Counted from the stretch's first letter, positions 18,610 to 30,561 are shown. The stretch: DNA of 64,000 nucleotides from Photobacterium lipolyticum (GCF_003026475.1 NZ_PYMC01000016.1:1-64000); one strand, 5' to 3'. The notes: a model not told the origin generated them from the letters alone. Program-made: numbers and translations.

Positions 18610-20630
18610 TACAGGTCCTCCAACTGAGCGACAAAGGCACGCACCTCAGCCGGCAGCTCAATGTTCTCACCGAATTTAGGCAGCACCGGTGGCATGATAT
18701 CGGGCATTAATTTCAACCCCTGATCGGCCTTGTAAAGCTGTTCGGCACGAATGTAATTATATTTACGCTGAGTAATACCGTCAGCCGTCACACCGTCGCG
18801 GATAATGGTCGGTTTAATAAACACCATCAGATTTCTTTTGGTGGTCGTGGTATTGGTTGATTTAAACAGATGGCCCAAGATCGGAATATCGCCTAGCAGC
18901 GGGATTTTCGATTCACTTTCATTGGTTTGTGTGTCGATCAAGCCGCCCAGCACAATCATCTGGCTATCCTGCACTAGCACGGAGGTGTTCAGCTGACGTT
19001 TGGCAAAACGGACATCCACTGCACCGTTAGCCCCGATCACACTGGATACTTCCTGTTCAATTTTCAGCTGTACCGAATCGCCTTCATTGATCTGCGGGGT
19101 AACATTGAGCTTAATCCCCACCTCTTTACGTTCAACGGTCTGAAATGGATTGTCATTACTTGCGCTTGACGTCGAACCCGTGACCACCGGAACTTCTTCA
19201 CCGACAATGAATGAAGCTTCGCCGTTATCCAGTACGGTAATACTCGGTGAAGAGAGAATATTGGAGTTGGTATCTGTGGCAACGGCATTAACCAGCGCCG
19301 TCCAGTCACCCAGCACCACCCCCAACGCGGCACCATTGACGCCGCCAAGTACACTGGCCAGGGTACTGTAGTCACCTTGCTTATCCGGTGTCGTCGTTGT
19401 GACTTGATTATCACCAGCCCCTGTAATGGTTGTGGAACCTGGAACATCTTCGGCCTCTTTCAGACCCACCGCAAACTGAGAAATTGGTACCCCGGAATTG
19501 GAAAACTGCACCACCCCGCCATCCAGTGATCCCCACTGCACCCCGAGGTTGACACCGTCACCTTCGGCAATTTCGACAATCATCGCTTCAATCAGCACCT
19601 GAGCACGGCGAATATCGAGCTGGGCAATAATATTTTCCAGCGCCCGCATAATATCAGGCGGTGCGGTCACGATAAGCGCATTGGTATCAGCATGCGCCGA
19701 TATCATCACTTCTGCGCCATTGCCGGTTGCTGTCTTTTTGCTGCCGCCTTGTTTTTCAGCCTGCAAATTTTCAGACACGCCCTTAAGCACATCGACCATC
19801 TCTTCCGCATTGGCATATTTCAGATACACCACCCGGTTATTACCCGATGTTGCCATCTCTCTATCCAGCTGACGGATCAGGCGGGTCAGACGAGCTCGTA
19901 CTTTTGGATCGCCAGACAATAACACCGTATTGGTTCGCTCATCGGCCACCAGCTTTGGCTGCAGGAATTCTGGGATATTTTTGGCGTCGGTAGTTTTGTT
20001 CAGCGCATCCACTATCCGTACCATTTCTGCCGCTGAGGCATTTTTCAACTCGATGATGGCGACTTCTTTGTCACCCGCACGGTCAACCCGTTCGATAATT
20101 TCAGCCAATCGATTCACCACCGCAGCCCGGCCGGTGATCATAATGATATTGGCAGGATCATAGTGAACCACGTTACCGGCGCCAGCGTTATCATTCAGCT
20201 GGCGTAACAATGGCGAAAGCTCTCGAACGGACACATTGCGAACCGCAATCACCCGGGTAACCACGACATCGCCTTGCACCTTATCGTTATCACCAACGAC
20301 AGGAATGGCAGAGGTTTTCGCATCTTTGTCACGAATAACTTTCAGTACCCCGTTTTCCATCTCGACCACGGCAAAGCCGTACACTTCCAGTACATTGAGG
20401 AAAAATTGGTAATATTGCTCATCGTTCAGTAAGTCGTAACTGCGCACATTCACCTGACCACGCACGGCGGGATCGACAATGATCGTTTTCTCCAGATTTC
20501 GCCCGACGATATTGATGAATTCCTGAATATCAGTTCCTTTGAAACTGGCACTAAAGTCACTCGCCATCACTGAGCTGCATAGCAAGCTACTTGCCAACCA
20601 CAGGGCACTCTTACCCATCCATTTTTTCAC
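18609..20630 (-). CDS. gspD: type II secretion outer-membrane secretin D
   Basis: 673 aa. Signal peptide about 1-23 (cut after VMA). Then N0 (about 25-100), N1-N3 repeats, the secretin barrel domain and a C-terminal S domain. The secretin signature with VPVVTGS and the [15 protein letters not shown] block are clear. It forms the 15-mer channel through which folded exoproteins leave the periplasm. The gap to gspC is 41 bp. Confidence 0.97.
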   Translation of the reverse strand: MKKWMGKSALWLASSLLCSSVMASDFSASFKGTDIQEFINIVGRNLEKTIIVDPAVRGQVNVRSYDLLNDEQYYQFFLNVLEVYGFAVVEMENGVLKVIRDKDAKTSAIPVVGDNDKVQGDVVVTRVIAVRNVSVRELSPLLRQLNDNAGAGNVVHYDPANIIMITGRAAVVNRLAEIIERVDRAGDKEVAIIELKNASAAEMVRIVDALNKTTDAKNIPEFLQPKLVADERTNTVLLSGDPKVRARLTRLIRQLDREMATSGNNRVVYLKYANAEEMVDVLKGVSENLQAEKQGGSKKTATGNGAEVMISAHADTNALIVTAPPDIMRALENIIAQLDIRRAQVLIEAMIVEIAEGDGVNLGVQWGSLDGGVVQFSNSGVPISQFAVGLKEAEDVPGSTTITGAGDNQVTTTTPDKQGDYSTLASVLGGVNGAALGVVLGDWTALVNAVATDTNSNILSSPSITVLDNGEASFIVGEEVPVVTGSTSSASNDNPFQTVERKEVGIKLNVTPQINEGDSVQLKIEQEVSSVIGANGAVDVRFAKRQLNTSVLVQDSQMIVLGGLIDTQTNESESKIPLLGDIPILGHLFKSTNTTTTKRNLMVFIKPTIIRDGVTADGITQRKYNYIRAEQLYKADQGLKLMPDIMPPVLPKFGENIELPAEVRAFVAQLEDL

Positions 20631-20671
20631 AAAAAACTCCTGCCCTTAATCGCTTGTTCGCTGTCGAATCA

Positions 20672-21577
20672 CTACTGCAATTCAATATAAATATCATGTA
20701 ATTGACCTTCACGCTCAACCGTTAGCGTAAAGTCAGTGGCCTGGGACAATTCAGTCCACAGTTTAGCCATTACCGTTGAGTCGGTTAAATCATTGCCATT
20801 AAGGCTTACTGCCAAATCATCGGCGATAAGACCAACGGCATCAAATAACACACGGTCCTTGCCCGGGTTAACGCGGTACCCCACTAACTCGCCATCCTTC
20901 TTCACTTGCGACAAGCGAATATAACTGAACAACGTTTGCGGCTCGTCAAGAATTTCCTGCTTAATTTTAGCCAGTTCCGAAGCTGGCGGCGATTTAGAAG
21001 AACGGCCGGGTTCCGGTTGACGGCTGGAAGACTGAGCCTGAGATTGAGAAAACTTCAACCCATCAAGCATCAGGGTTTCATCACGACCACTGTTACGGAT
21101 AATCACCCGATCAACATAAACTGCCTGCAGGGTTGCTCGCGTTCCTTCAATGGCTTCGTTAAGACCATAAGTATTTTGCTTACCGCCCTTAGTAATAACC
21201 GCAAGGCTGGTTTCAGGACGCGAGCTCGCGACCACGCCTACCAAGGTTAAATTGAGCTTGGTTTGTGGAGCATCTTGCTTAACCGGTTCCTTTTTTAGGA
21301 TCGGCGCATCTTGCTGATAGCGACCAAATAAATTCATACTCAATACATCAGATAGCGGAAAGGCCGATGTTTTGCCGCCAGAAGCTGACGCCACTTTCGC
21401 CTGCCAGGGAGTCACATCTGTCGCGGGCTTAACAAATGACCACGCCAACCGTCCCAGCAGCCATGCCAACATCACGACCAATAGCCACGTTATTATTCGT
21501 GTCACTGTTTGTGCCGACAGCGGACGCTTAGAGTAAAGTGCTCCAAACCACTTTGTTGCAACCATTCTTAAATCCAT
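20672..21577 (-). CDS. gspC: type II secretion protein C
   Basis: 301 aa. Short cytoplasmic part, a transmembrane segment at about 28-49, the HR domain that contacts the GspD N0 domain (about 85-165), a Pro/Ser-rich linker and a C-terminal PDZ-type domain (about 205-300) involved in substrate recruitment. It is the first gene of gspC-N. AGGAA precedes the ATG at 21577. A second in-frame ATG four codons later is also possible. The promoter must lie in 21578-21861, shared with divergent hslR. Confidence 0.95.
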   Translation of the reverse strand: MDLRMVATKWFGALYSKRPLSAQTVTRIITWLLVVMLAWLLGRLAWSFVKPATDVTPWQAKVASASGGKTSAFPLSDVLSMNLFGRYQQDAPILKKEPVKQDAPQTKLNLTLVGVVASSRPETSLAVITKGGKQNTYGLNEAIEGTRATLQAVYVDRVIIRNSGRDETLMLDGLKFSQSQAQSSSRQPEPGRSSKSPPASELAKIKQEILDEPQTLFSYIRLSQVKKDGELVGYRVNPGKDRVLFDAVGLIADDLAVSLNGNDLTDSTVMAKLWTELSQATDFTLTVEREGQLHDIYIELQ

Positions 21578-21861
21578 TATTCCTGAGAATGCATATTGTG
21601 TAATTAGCCAACCTGATCGTATAGAATACTCTTTCTAAAGGGATTAAGGCAGTAGAGCAGGGCTGAAATCATTCAATATAGCCATCCAGATCACGTAAAA
21701 AACACAATTACTATCAATAGACTAGATCTAATCTGGATCAATTTCTTTTTTTAATGTTGAAATTTCGACCCGATAACACCATTAACTAGACTTAACCTGC
21801 TGCTGACGCAGTCAATGTATTATGCTATTTTTAGCGCCCATTTTTGGGTAAGGAGCCCGTT

Positions 21862-22269
21862 GTGAGTCGTCAATCATCGAATTCAGACCCTCTCGAGGTC
21901 CGTCTTGATAAATGGCTATGGGCAGCGCGTTTTTATAAAACTCGATCAATTGCCCGAAACATGGTCGATGGTGGCAAAGTGCACTACAACGGCCAGCGCT
22001 CCAAGCCAAGTAAAATTGTCGAAGTCGGCGCTGAAGTCCGAATAAGACAGGGCAACGAAGAAAAAACGGTCATCATTGAGAAACTGTCAAGTGCACGCCG
22101 GGGAGCGCCGGAAGCACAAACCTTATATAAGGAAACGGCAGACAGCCTTAAGCAACGTGAGCAACATGCACAAATGCGCAAGATTAATGCTTTTGACAGC
22201 CCAAGCCCTGATAAGCGCCCCGATAAAAAACAACGACGCGATATAATTAAATTTAAGAGCAGTAACTAA
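21862..22269 (+). CDS. hslR: heat shock protein 15 (ribosome-associated)
   Basis: 135 aa from a GTG start chosen because AAGGAG lies 7 nt before it. The S4 RNA-binding domain covers about 10-70 ([16 protein letters not shown] onward), and the C terminus is Lys/Arg rich. Hsp15 binds free 50S subunits that still carry a nascent chain and helps recycle them after heat shock. It is 20 bp upstream of hslO in one operon. I did not find a convincing sigma-32 promoter. Confidence 0.94.
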   Translation: MSRQSSNSDPLEVRLDKWLWAARFYKTRSIARNMVDGGKVHYNGQRSKPSKIVEVGAEVRIRQGNEEKTVIIEKLSSARRGAPEAQTLYKETADSLKQREQHAQMRKINAFDSPSPDKRPDKKQRRDIIKFKSSN

Positions 22270-22289
22270 TTGCTGGAGAAGACAAGCTA

Positions 22290-23168
22290 ATGACAAACGA
22301 TAATCTGTACCGTTACCTATTTGAAGGTGTATCTGTACGTGGTGAGCTCGTCCAGTTAGGCGACACATATCAACGCATCATTTCCAGCAAGGAATACCCG
22401 GCGCCAGTGCAGAAGCTTTTAGGCGAACTGCTTGTCGCAACCAGCTTGCTTACGGCCACTCTGAAGTTTGAAGGTTCGATCACGGTACAGCTGCAAGGTG
22501 ACGGCCCGGTAAAGCTCGCGGTCATCAACGGCGATCACGATCAGAAACTACGTGGTGTGGCTCGTTGGGAAGGTGACGTTCCTGCTGAAGGCAATATCCA
22601 TGACCTGATGGGTAGAGGCCACCTGGTGATCACTATTACCCCAACGAAAGGTGAACGCTATCAGGGCGTCGTGGGCTTGGAAGGCGACAGCCTGGCACAC
22701 AGCCTGGAAGGTTACTTCGAAAAATCAGAGCAACTGAAAACCCGTATCTGGTTACGAACGGGAGAGTTTGCCAATAAAGCAACGGCAGCAGGTATGCTTC
22801 TTCAGATCCTGCCTGACGGCCAAGGCACCTCTGGCGATTTTGAACACCTTGAACAACTCACCGACACGGTAAAAGACGAAGAATTATTTGGTCTTGATGC
22901 ACAAGACGTGCTTTTCCGCCTGTACCATCAGGAAGAAGTACAATTATTCGATCCACAATCGGTTGAATTCCATTGCGGTTGTTCACGTGAGCGCAGTGGC
23001 TCTGCTATTTGCTCGCTTGACCGCGCTGAAATCGAACATATCCTGGCCGATAAAGGGAAAGTCTCGCTGCACTGCGACTACTGTGGTACCTGTTATGACT
23101 TTGATAGTATTGACGTGGCAGCATTACTAGAGAGTTCATCTGCAGGCGACAACAGCCAAGTACACTAA
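22290..23168 (+). CDS. hslO: Hsp33 redox-regulated chaperonin
   Basis: 292 aa. Holdase chaperone activated by oxidation. The C-terminal zinc switch is complete: CGC followed after about 30 residues by CDYC. Oxidation of these cysteines releases zinc and unfolds the linker, exposing the client-binding surface. GGAGAA precedes the ATG. It forms an operon with hslR and ends at a strong terminator. Confidence 0.96.
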   Translation: MTNDNLYRYLFEGVSVRGELVQLGDTYQRIISSKEYPAPVQKLLGELLVATSLLTATLKFEGSITVQLQGDGPVKLAVINGDHDQKLRGVARWEGDVPAEGNIHDLMGRGHLVITITPTKGERYQGVVGLEGDSLAHSLEGYFEKSEQLKTRIWLRTGEFANKATAAGMLLQILPDGQGTSGDFEHLEQLTDTVKDEELFGLDAQDVLFRLYHQEEVQLFDPQSVEFHCGCSRERSGSAICSLDRAEIEHILADKGKVSLHCDYCGTCYDFDSIDVAALLESSSAGDNSQVH

Positions 23169-23204
23169 TTAATTCTCACCCCGTAAAAACACCTGCAAAT
23201 GATA

Positions 23205-23237
23205 AAAATAGCCGAATTCATTTCGGCTATTTTTTTA
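23205..23237 (+). terminator. rho-independent terminator after hslO
   Basis: AAAATAGCCGAA and TTCGGCTATTTT form a long stem with a 5-nt loop, followed by a run of T. It lies 37 bp past the hslO stop. Confidence 0.9.
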
Positions 23238-23490
23238 CCTGAAGCACACCTTTTCCCCGTGATTACATTATCTTACATGCTATTTCCCCGTCTTTTTTTA
23301 AGAGAAATATTAATCTCAGCCACTAGCGTAATCACTTTACACCACTGTAAACTATCTCTCACACGGATTTTATGACTTTTACGCAAACTTAACATTTCAG
23401 TGGTTATTTTTTGATAAGCCTCCCTGAATTAGCCTGTTAGGGTTGCTAGCATGGTCAACAGTTAAACATCATCTTACCCAAGGAGCACCT
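23238..23490. other. pckA upstream region
   Basis: With the hslO terminator, the hslO-pckA gap is 322 bp. This part holds the presumed pckA promoter. I saw no clear CRP site, operator or small gene. Confidence 0.4.
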
Positions 23491-25122
23491 ATGACTGTCA
23501 TCAACGTCGAGAAAAAGGTTGCAAAAAGCGTGGATCTGTCTAAATACGGTATCAGTAATGTTACAGATGTCGTACGTAACCCTTCGTACGAAGCTTTATT
23601 CGAAGAAGAAACCAAGCCGGGCTTAGAAGGATATGAAAAAGGTACCGTAACTGAACTTGGTGCAGTGTCTGTTGATACTGGTATTTTCACCGGTCGTTCG
23701 CCTAAAGATAAGTTCATCGTTAAAGATGACACTACCCGCAATACCCTATGGTGGGCAGACCAAGGCAAGAACGACAACAAGCCAATTGATCAGAACGTTT
23801 GGAATGAGCTGAAATCACTGGTAACTAACCAGCTTTCCGGCAAACGCCTGTTTGTGGTTGACGGTTACTGTGGTACCAACCCAGATACCCGCCTGTGCAT
23901 TCGTGTTATCACGGAAGTCGCATGGCAGGCTCACTTCGTGAAAAACATGTTCATCCGTCCGGCAGAAGAAGAGCTTGAAAGCTTTGAACCTGATTTTGTC
24001 GTCATGAACGGCGCGAAGTGCACCAATAAGAAGTGGGAAGAGCATGGTCTGAACTCTGAAAACTTCACAGTCTTTAACCTGACGGAAAAAATGCAGCTGA
24101 TCGGCGGTACCTGGTACGGCGGTGAGATGAAGAAAGGTATGTTCGCAATGATGAACTACTTCCTGCCGCTGAAAGATATCGCATCAATGCACTGCTCTGC
24201 CAACATGGGTGAGGATGGGGATGTAGCAGTATTCTTCGGGCTATCCGGTACAGGTAAAACCACCCTGTCGACCGATCCTAAACGTGCCCTGATTGGTGAT
24301 GATGAGCATGGCTGGGACGATAACGGTGTCTTCAACTTTGAAGGCGGCTGCTACGCGAAAACAATCAACCTGTCTAAAGAAGCGGAACCTGATATCTACA
24401 ACGCCATCCGTCGTGATGCGTTGCTGGAAAACGTGACCGTTCGTGGTGACGGTGCGATTGATTTCGACGACAACTCGAAAACTGAGAATACCCGCGTTTC
24501 ATACCCTATCTACCACATTGAAAACATTGTTAAGCCAGTGTCGAAAGGCGGCCATGCAAACAAGGTGATTTTCTTGTCTGCTGACGCATTCGGGGTACTA
24601 CCTCCGGTATCAAAACTGACACCAGAGCAAACTAAGTACCACTTCCTGTCAGGCTTTACCGCCAAACTAGCCGGTACTGAACGGGGTATCACTGAACCAA
24701 CGCCAACCTTCTCTGCGTGTTTTGGTAATGCGTTCCTGACTCTGCACCCGACCAAATATGCTGACGTACTGGTTAAGCGTATGGAAGCGGCAGGTGCGGA
24801 AGCCTATCTGGTGAATACCGGTTGGAACGGCACAGGCAAGCGTATTTCGATTCAGGATACCCGCGGTATTATTGATGCCATTCTTGATGGGTCTATCGAC
24901 CAGGCTGAAACCAAACATATCCCAATCTTTAACCTGGAGGTACCAACATCACTACCCGGTGTTGATCCTGCCATTCTGGATCCGCGTGATACTTACGTTG
25001 ATCCTCTGCAGTGGGAGAGCAAAGCAATCGATCTGGCTGAGCGCTTCATTAATAACTTCGATAAGTATACTGATACTTCAGAAGGGGCCGAGCTGGTCGC
25101 GGCAGGTCCGCAGTTAGACTAA
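23491..25122 (+). CDS. pckA: phosphoenolpyruvate carboxykinase (ATP)
   Basis: 543 aa. Converts oxaloacetate and ATP to phosphoenolpyruvate and CO2, the first step of gluconeogenesis. The kinase-1a P-loop GLSGTGKTT (250-258), the DDEHGW metal/ATP site and the [11 protein letters not shown] segment are present. The start at 23491 is chosen because AAGGAG lies 6 nt upstream; a longer frame begins 48 bp earlier without a ribosome binding site. The neighbours hslR-hslO and gsp match Vibrio order. Confidence 0.97.
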   Translation: MTVINVEKKVAKSVDLSKYGISNVTDVVRNPSYEALFEEETKPGLEGYEKGTVTELGAVSVDTGIFTGRSPKDKFIVKDDTTRNTLWWADQGKNDNKPIDQNVWNELKSLVTNQLSGKRLFVVDGYCGTNPDTRLCIRVITEVAWQAHFVKNMFIRPAEEELESFEPDFVVMNGAKCTNKKWEEHGLNSENFTVFNLTEKMQLIGGTWYGGEMKKGMFAMMNYFLPLKDIASMHCSANMGEDGDVAVFFGLSGTGKTTLSTDPKRALIGDDEHGWDDNGVFNFEGGCYAKTINLSKEAEPDIYNAIRRDALLENVTVRGDGAIDFDDNSKTENTRVSYPIYHIENIVKPVSKGGHANKVIFLSADAFGVLPPVSKLTPEQTKYHFLSGFTAKLAGTERGITEPTPTFSACFGNAFLTLHPTKYADVLVKRMEAAGAEAYLVNTGWNGTGKRISIQDTRGIIDAILDGSIDQAETKHIPIFNLEVPTSLPGVDPAILDPRDTYVDPLQWESKAIDLAERFINNFDKYTDTSEGAELVAAGPQLD

Positions 25123-25138
25123 CTTCACGACGGTACTC

Positions 25139-25170
25139 CAAGCCCCTCTTTTGAGGGGCTTTCTTTTTCT
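25139..25170 (+). terminator. rho-independent terminator after pckA
   Basis: AGCCCCTC-TTTT-GAGGGGCT followed by TTCTTTTT, 18 bp past the stop. Confidence 0.9.
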
Positions 25171-25367
25171 GTTTCTGCAATACCGACAAAACCAAAAATC
25201 GAATGTAAACGGTTCATCCCCATGAAAGTCGATCACCGCTATGAAAAACAGTGTATTTCCTTGCAGCTCACCCGATTTTACGCCACTCTGAGTAACACTA
25301 AACTGACTAAGATCCTGATCCATACAGCGTTTTGTCAGCAGCTTGGTATAACAGAAGGAAGGTATCA

Positions 25368-27413
25368 ATGCGTACTGTGGGGAAAATTTTCGCAACCATC
25401 GTGGTGCTACTGCTATTAACCAGTACCATTATGCTGGCATTACTCCACACCCAGTACGCCACCGCTATCATCACCCGTACCATTAATACCTTCTCTGACT
25501 ACCAACTCAAGGCTGATAACATTGCCTACCACATCAGCGATCCCTGGCACCTTCAACTAGAGCAGCCGCAGCTAAACTATCGCCAAGTTCCCGTGTTAGA
25601 AGCAGACCAGTTGCAATTATGGCTGGCTCCCCAGCAATTATTCAAGCAAGGCTGGTATTTCGACAGCGTATTAATAGAGGGTACGGAACGCATGCAACCC
25701 ATCGTTCTTAAGACTCTGCCCGCTATTTATATTGCACGCCTGGCACTCAATAACCTTAACATCACTTCGCCAGCCATCAGCCTGCAAGATGCTCGCTTAC
25801 AGATAGACAACTGGAATAGCCAGGCTCAACCCTGGGGGCAATTCAGTGGTGACTTCCAACTCTCCGCTTCCCGGCTCAGCTGGCAGAATATCAAACTGAA
25901 GAATGTCCTCATTGATGGTGACCACTATGACCAAAAATGGAAACTGTATGGTTTTTCTTTTGACTGGCAACACGCCAGCCTTAACGGTCAGGCCGAGTAC
26001 TTAGCTTCCGACGTACAACCTGACTCTCTCATTCTGCACCAGCTCACTCTGACCGGGTTACAATTACAGGACCCGACTCTGCTTGAGCAATTCAAGACGC
26101 AACTGACACAATTAGAAGCTACCGATTTAACCTTGAATATCAAACGCCTTGATATCCTGGAAAGCAGTGTGGAAGTGCCCGGGCATGCTTTCAATTCGGT
26201 GAATTTATCGCTGCAAGACTGGCACTGGCCAGCGACTTACTGGCAGCAACAAAACGCCCACCTGTCCCTCAGTGCCAGTAGTATTCAATGGCAAGAGACC
26301 GTGTTTGAGGAACCTCTGGTTGAACTGTCTTTTGCCCCGCAACAAATCACTATCGATGGCTTGTCGGGTAAAGTCTTTGACGGTTTTATCCAGACCGATG
26401 GCGCATTAACGCCGGATCTGCTGGCACTCAACCAAGTCACCATCAATGGCATTAGATGGCTGCGCCCCGAACAATGGCGGCAATCCGCCGCCACACTGAA
26501 CCGGGCATTTGATGATATCAGCATAACAAAACTGGACGTGGGCTACGCCCAGCTGACAGATAACAACCCATCCTTCCCTTTCCAGTTGACCGGGCTGAAT
26601 ATCAATGGCGAAGATCTGCTCCTCAAACGTCATGGACAATTGGGATTATGGCAGGGTGAACTGAGCGTCAGTGCCGGTTTTGCCAGTGTTAACCGAGTCA
26701 CGATGATTGAACCGTATCTTATGATGCAAAGCGAGGCTGGAAACTGGCAGCTGACTCAGGCAATCGTCCCCTTCAAAAACGGCTTGCTGGACGCAACCGG
26801 GGAAGTTCAGCTTGATCGGCCAGGTCAACCCTGGCAGTTATTCCTGCAAGCCGACAGTATGCCGACCAGTACCTTACCTTATTGGTTCCAGCTGCCTCTG
26901 CCGTTAAGCGGCGCAATGGATATCACATTATCAGCAACAGGACTGGCACAGCATCAGACCAGCCTGGCTTACAGTTTAAGTGGCGAGTTAACCGCCGGAT
27001 TCCGGCAATTACAATCGCGAGAGCTGACAACTGAGCAGCTATGGCAACTCTGGAGTCAGCCCGGCAAAGAACAGACTGATATTGACTGGCAAGCCCGCAA
27101 CAGTTCAGACAATTTATCAAACCACTTATCAAAAAACGTATCAAACAGCACGGCCGATGCGTCAGCACCGGTTCAGCCGTTTTCGGCAACACCATTGCAT
27201 ATTACCGCCGATCGCGGGCGCCTAGTGATTGAGCCAATAACACTGAGCGGCAACGGAATCGAAGCTAATCTACAGGGGAAATGGGATCTGGCCAATTCGG
27301 CCGAACAAGCCGTTAAGCTGCAGGCAAAGCAAGGCTGCCAGCAGCTCGTCCGCGAATGGGAAGGAGATCAACGACGGCTGTCGCTCTCTTCCTGTAATGG
27401 AAACAACAGATAA
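25368..27413 (+). CDS. AsmA family protein
   Basis: 681 aa. An N-terminal hydrophobic segment (about 5-28) is followed by a long, mostly beta-strand periplasmic region with AsmA similarity at both ends, including the C-terminal ITADRGRLVIEPITLSGNG block. Proteins of this superfamily (AsmA, TamB, YhdP, YicH) are envelope bridge or anchor proteins linked to phospholipid traffic. Which member this is cannot be settled by eye. GGAAGG lies 7 nt before the ATG at 25368. The 3' end overlaps convergent fabY by 46 bp. Confidence 0.82.
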   Translation: MRTVGKIFATIVVLLLLTSTIMLALLHTQYATAIITRTINTFSDYQLKADNIAYHISDPWHLQLEQPQLNYRQVPVLEADQLQLWLAPQQLFKQGWYFDSVLIEGTERMQPIVLKTLPAIYIARLALNNLNITSPAISLQDARLQIDNWNSQAQPWGQFSGDFQLSASRLSWQNIKLKNVLIDGDHYDQKWKLYGFSFDWQHASLNGQAEYLASDVQPDSLILHQLTLTGLQLQDPTLLEQFKTQLTQLEATDLTLNIKRLDILESSVEVPGHAFNSVNLSLQDWHWPATYWQQQNAHLSLSASSIQWQETVFEEPLVELSFAPQQITIDGLSGKVFDGFIQTDGALTPDLLALNQVTINGIRWLRPEQWRQSAATLNRAFDDISITKLDVGYAQLTDNNPSFPFQLTGLNINGEDLLLKRHGQLGLWQGELSVSAGFASVNRVTMIEPYLMMQSEAGNWQLTQAIVPFKNGLLDATGEVQLDRPGQPWQLFLQADSMPTSTLPYWFQLPLPLSGAMDITLSATGLAQHQTSLAYSLSGELTAGFRQLQSRELTTEQLWQLWSQPGKEQTDIDWQARNSSDNLSNHLSKNVSNSTADASAPVQPFSATPLHITADRGRLVIEPITLSGNGIEANLQGKWDLANSAEQAVKLQAKQGCQQLVREWEGDQRRLSLSSCNGNNR

Positions 27414-28288
27414 GTACCGGTGAATATGGAAGCCCGTTGCTCACCACTGTAAACGCTCACTTCGACCGTCACCCGGTCTTTTCGGCCACTCGCCAGGCGC
27501 TCAAAATCACCGCTCAAGCTCTCGACACCAGCCACGGCACGTGGACGCTCTTTCACTGGTGCGACATAACGGATATGGCTATCCACCAGCACAATGTCAG
27601 CTTGCAGTTTGCGCTCTTTAATCAGCATCCAGATAAAACCCCAGCCCGCTAACGTCGCCATGGTGAAAATACTGCCGGCAAACATAAACTCACTCGGATT
27701 GAGGTTGGCATTGATCAGTGCGCTGACTTCAAAACGGAAACCGGTGTACTGGCTGATTTTAACCCCCATTTTGTCACTGATCGGAATTTGATATTGCCAT
27801 AACTCCTGTAACTCCTGGCACCATTCCGGATGGCGCACGACATCTGTTAGCGGGTCGAGATACTTCAGCATCTGCTGGTGACGCACCGGGCCGCGTTCAT
27901 CTCTCAGCTCTCCCTGGCTGGCAAAGCTGTTTTTAAGATAAAACGGGATCGCGTCTTCCCGGGCATTACAGACCAGCCGCTTCGCACCTTCCTGACGAGC
28001 CAGCGACTCCAAGGCCATCAGGACTAACGCCCCCATGCCCTTATGCCGATATTCTGGATGCACTGCCATAAAGCGGATCTGCCCATCATTATCCGGGGTC
28101 ATATACAACCGGCCGACAGCTATGGTTTCTCCTTTATCATCCACAATCATTCGATGGCAGCTCAGCTCATCGTAAGCATCCCGTTCAGAGCCAACCGGCA
28201 TGTGCCAGGGTTCACGTAACATACGCCAGCGAAAATGATAGTAGCTCGCTAACTCAGTATCCGTTTGTGGTGTGATCAGTCGAAACAT
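27368..28288 (-). CDS. fabY: GNAT/hotdog bifunctional protein FabY (YiiD)
   Basis: 306 aa. An N-terminal GNAT acetyltransferase-like domain (about 1-140, with the AVHPEYRHKGMGALV CoA-binding region) is joined to a C-terminal hotdog thioesterase-like domain (about 165-306). This is the architecture of E. coli YiiD, also called FabY or MadA, implicated in starting fatty acid synthesis by decarboxylating malonyl-ACP. The start at 28288 follows GGAGAGGG, which favours it over an ATG 18 bp upstream. Synteny with dtd and yihY matches E. coli yihY-dtd-yiiD. Confidence 0.88.
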   Translation of the reverse strand: MFRLITPQTDTELASYYHFRWRMLREPWHMPVGSERDAYDELSCHRMIVDDKGETIAVGRLYMTPDNDGQIRFMAVHPEYRHKGMGALVLMALESLARQEGAKRLVCNAREDAIPFYLKNSFASQGELRDERGPVRHQQMLKYLDPLTDVVRHPEWCQELQELWQYQIPISDKMGVKISQYTGFRFEVSALINANLNPSEFMFAGSIFTMATLAGWGFIWMLIKERKLQADIVLVDSHIRYVAPVKERPRAVAGVESLSGDFERLASGRKDRVTVEVSVYSGEQRASIFTGTYLLFPLQEESDSRR

Positions 28289-28406
28289 GCCATCCCTCTC
28301 CTGCATTACCCGGTAGGTTATCGTTATCCTTCGCGAAACAGACCAGCCTGGCTAATTAATGATAGTTTGCCCCCTGCTATTAAGCGCAAAGCTTTATCAA
28401 TCAGGT

Positions 28407-28844
28407 TTAAACCTGAAGCCAAAATGTCACGGGGCCATCATTCAATAAAGCCACTTTCATATCAGCAGCAAAAATACCGGTTTCAGTCTGAATTTCTTTA
28501 TCCCTACAACGTTCGACAAAATAATCGTACCAGCGTTCTGCATCTGCGGGCGCGGCACCGGCTGAAAAGCTCGGCCGCATGCCGCTATTTGTGTCGGCAG
28601 CCAGAGTAAATTGCGACACCACTAAAACGCTGCCACCGACTTGCTGGACATTCAGATTCATTTTTCCGGCGTCATCTTCAAACACGCGGTAACCCAAAAC
28701 CTTATCACGTAAACGCTGCGCTTTTGCTTCATCGTCTCCTTTCTCTACCCCTAGTAAAACCAGCAAACCTTTTCCGATGGTACCTGTTACCTGACCATCG
28801 ACAGTCACACTGGCTTCACTTACACGTTGAATTAGCGCAATCAT
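28407..28844 (-). CDS. dtd: D-aminoacyl-tRNA deacylase
   Basis: 145 aa, normal length. Hydrolyses D-aminoacyl-tRNAs and glycyl-tRNA(Ala), protecting translation. The catalytic SQFTL motif (about 77-81) and the C-terminal NDGPVT cross-subunit motif are intact. It overlaps the end of yihY by 4 bp. Confidence 0.97.
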   Translation of the reverse strand: MIALIQRVSEASVTVDGQVTGTIGKGLLVLLGVEKGDDEAKAQRLRDKVLGYRVFEDDAGKMNLNVQQVGGSVLVVSQFTLAADTNSGMRPSFSAGAAPADAERWYDYFVERCRDKEIQTETGIFAADMKVALLNDGPVTFWLQV

Positions 28845-29812
28845 TTACTTTGTTCCTTCTCACTTTTTGTTTCAAAATGGCTTGTTACGTCAGAATGTTG
28901 TTTAACCTCTGCACCATCTTTATCAGAGTGGGCAGGCTTTGCCCGGTCTGCAACCGCCCAATGTGTTCGCTCACCTAAACTGGCGGTAATTTCCGCCCCC
29001 AGCAGCACAATACACCAGCATAAATAGACCCAGACAAACAGGATCGGGATCACGGCCAATGCGCCATAGATCACCTGGTAGGAGGGAAAGTTGGTGATGT
29101 AGAGGGCAAAGCCCTTTTTACTCAACTCAAACAGCACACTGGCCGTCAAGGCACCAATCAGGGCATGGCTCAACTTCACCTTGATATTGGGCACCAGCAG
29201 GTACAACCCCAGAAACGCACAGCTCGACATAATTGCCGGTAGTCCGCGCAGCATCTGTTGGAACAGACCGCTGACCGCTTCGCTATCAAGCAATTTCAGC
29301 GATCCGAGATAAGAGCTGACCGCAATGCTGGAGCCGACCAGAATGGGGCCTAAGGTTAACACCATCCAATATATTGAGAATGAAATCACCGGACGACGCT
29401 TCTCATGAACTCGCCAGATATAATTTAGCGATTGATCAATCGATGACATCAGCATCATGGCGACGACAAACAGTGCACCCACACCGACCGCCGTCATCTT
29501 ACCTGCGTTGGCGACAAATTCATTGAGATACTTTTTCACGACCTCACCGGCGGCCGGCACAAAATTTTCAATGACAAAATTTTGCAATAAGTCCCCCAGA
29601 CCGGCAAAAACCGGAAAAGCAGACAACGCCGCTAACACTACGGTGATCAGAGGAACCAGTGAAAGCAAAGTCACATAGGCCATCGAGCCTGCGGTGACGG
29701 TTAGCCGATCGTGGCCAATACGCCGGTGCAGGTAGGTAAAGTAGGCAAAGCCAATCTTGGCCTGCCGGGAAAATTGGATCTTGTCAGTTATTTTATTGTC
29801 AGCCATATTCAT
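28841..29812 (-). CDS. yihY: YihY/BrkB family inner-membrane protein
   Basis: 323 aa. Six predicted membrane segments between about residues 45 and 280, followed by a hydrophilic charged C-terminal tail. E. coli YihY was once reported as ribonuclease BN, an assignment later moved to ElaC (Rbn), so the function is unknown. It heads the yihY-dtd gene pair. Confidence 0.92.
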   Translation of the reverse strand: MNMADNKITDKIQFSRQAKIGFAYFTYLHRRIGHDRLTVTAGSMAYVTLLSLVPLITVVLAALSAFPVFAGLGDLLQNFVIENFVPAAGEVVKKYLNEFVANAGKMTAVGVGALFVVAMMLMSSIDQSLNYIWRVHEKRRPVISFSIYWMVLTLGPILVGSSIAVSSYLGSLKLLDSEAVSGLFQQMLRGLPAIMSSCAFLGLYLLVPNIKVKLSHALIGALTASVLFELSKKGFALYITNFPSYQVIYGALAVIPILFVWVYLCWCIVLLGAEITASLGERTHWAVADRAKPAHSDKDGAEVKQHSDVTSHFETKSEKEQSK

Positions 29813-29915
29813 TTAATCTATTGGTATATATTTCAAAGTCTAATACGGATTGCTCTGCACAGTTGGAAATCCTATCCCCGTGACAGGCTCAGTTACCCCA
29901 GACAAGGAACCCGAT

Positions 29916-30557
29916 ATGCCTTACTTGCTTGCCATCATTTTAAGTACCACCCTGTTATCAGGCTGCCAGAGTGCCTACTATTCTGCCATGGAACAAGTCG
30001 GCGTCCATAAGCGTGAGATTATGGTGGACCGGGTTGAAGACGCCACCGAAGCTCAACAAGATGCTCAAGCCCAATTTACCAGCGCCCTCGATGCCTTAAA
30101 AGCCCTTGACCAGTTTGACGGCGGAGAACTGGAAGCGACCTACAACCGAATTAATGATCAGTATGAAGCCAGCGCTGATGCCGCCGAAAAAGTGAGCGAG
30201 CGTATTGCCGCCATCGAAGATGTCGCGGATGCCCTGTTTGACGAGTGGCAAGATGAGCTGGCGCTATACACCAGCACCAACCTCAAACGCGACAGTGAAA
30301 AGAAACTCAAAGCCACTCAGGCGTCTTATCAGAAAATGTTAACGGCAATGCACCGTGCCGAGAAAAAAATGACGCCGGTACTCAATACGCTGCGAGATAA
30401 CACCCTATACCTGAAACATAACCTCAATGCCGCAGCCATTGGCTCCTTGCAAGGTGAGTTTACATCACTGCAAAATGATATTCAGCGAGCCATTATCGAC
30501 ATGCAAACCGCCATTGATGAATCTGAACGCTTTATTGCCAGGCTGAAGAACACCTAA
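29916..30557 (+). CDS. DUF2959 family lipoprotein
   Basis: 213 aa from the ATG at 29916, which has AAGGAA 6 nt upstream. The N terminus is a lipoprotein signal with lipobox LLSGC (C17). The mature part is almost entirely charged helix with heptad character, probably coiled coil. Residues match the DUF2959 family of marine gammaproteobacteria; function unknown. It is convergent with the following ATPase gene, with only 4 bp between stops. Confidence 0.82.
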   Translation: MPYLLAIILSTTLLSGCQSAYYSAMEQVGVHKREIMVDRVEDATEAQQDAQAQFTSALDALKALDQFDGGELEATYNRINDQYEASADAAEKVSERIAAIEDVADALFDEWQDELALYTSTNLKRDSEKKLKATQASYQKMLTAMHRAEKKMTPVLNTLRDNTLYLKHNLNAAAIGSLQGEFTSLQNDIQRAIIDMQTAIDESERFIARLKNT

Positions 30558-30561
30558 TACC

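Noticed and set aside
21750-21775. Possible sigma-32 promoter before hslR (TTGAAA then CCCGAT)
   Set aside because: The spacer is only 6 bp, far shorter than the 11-16 bp needed.
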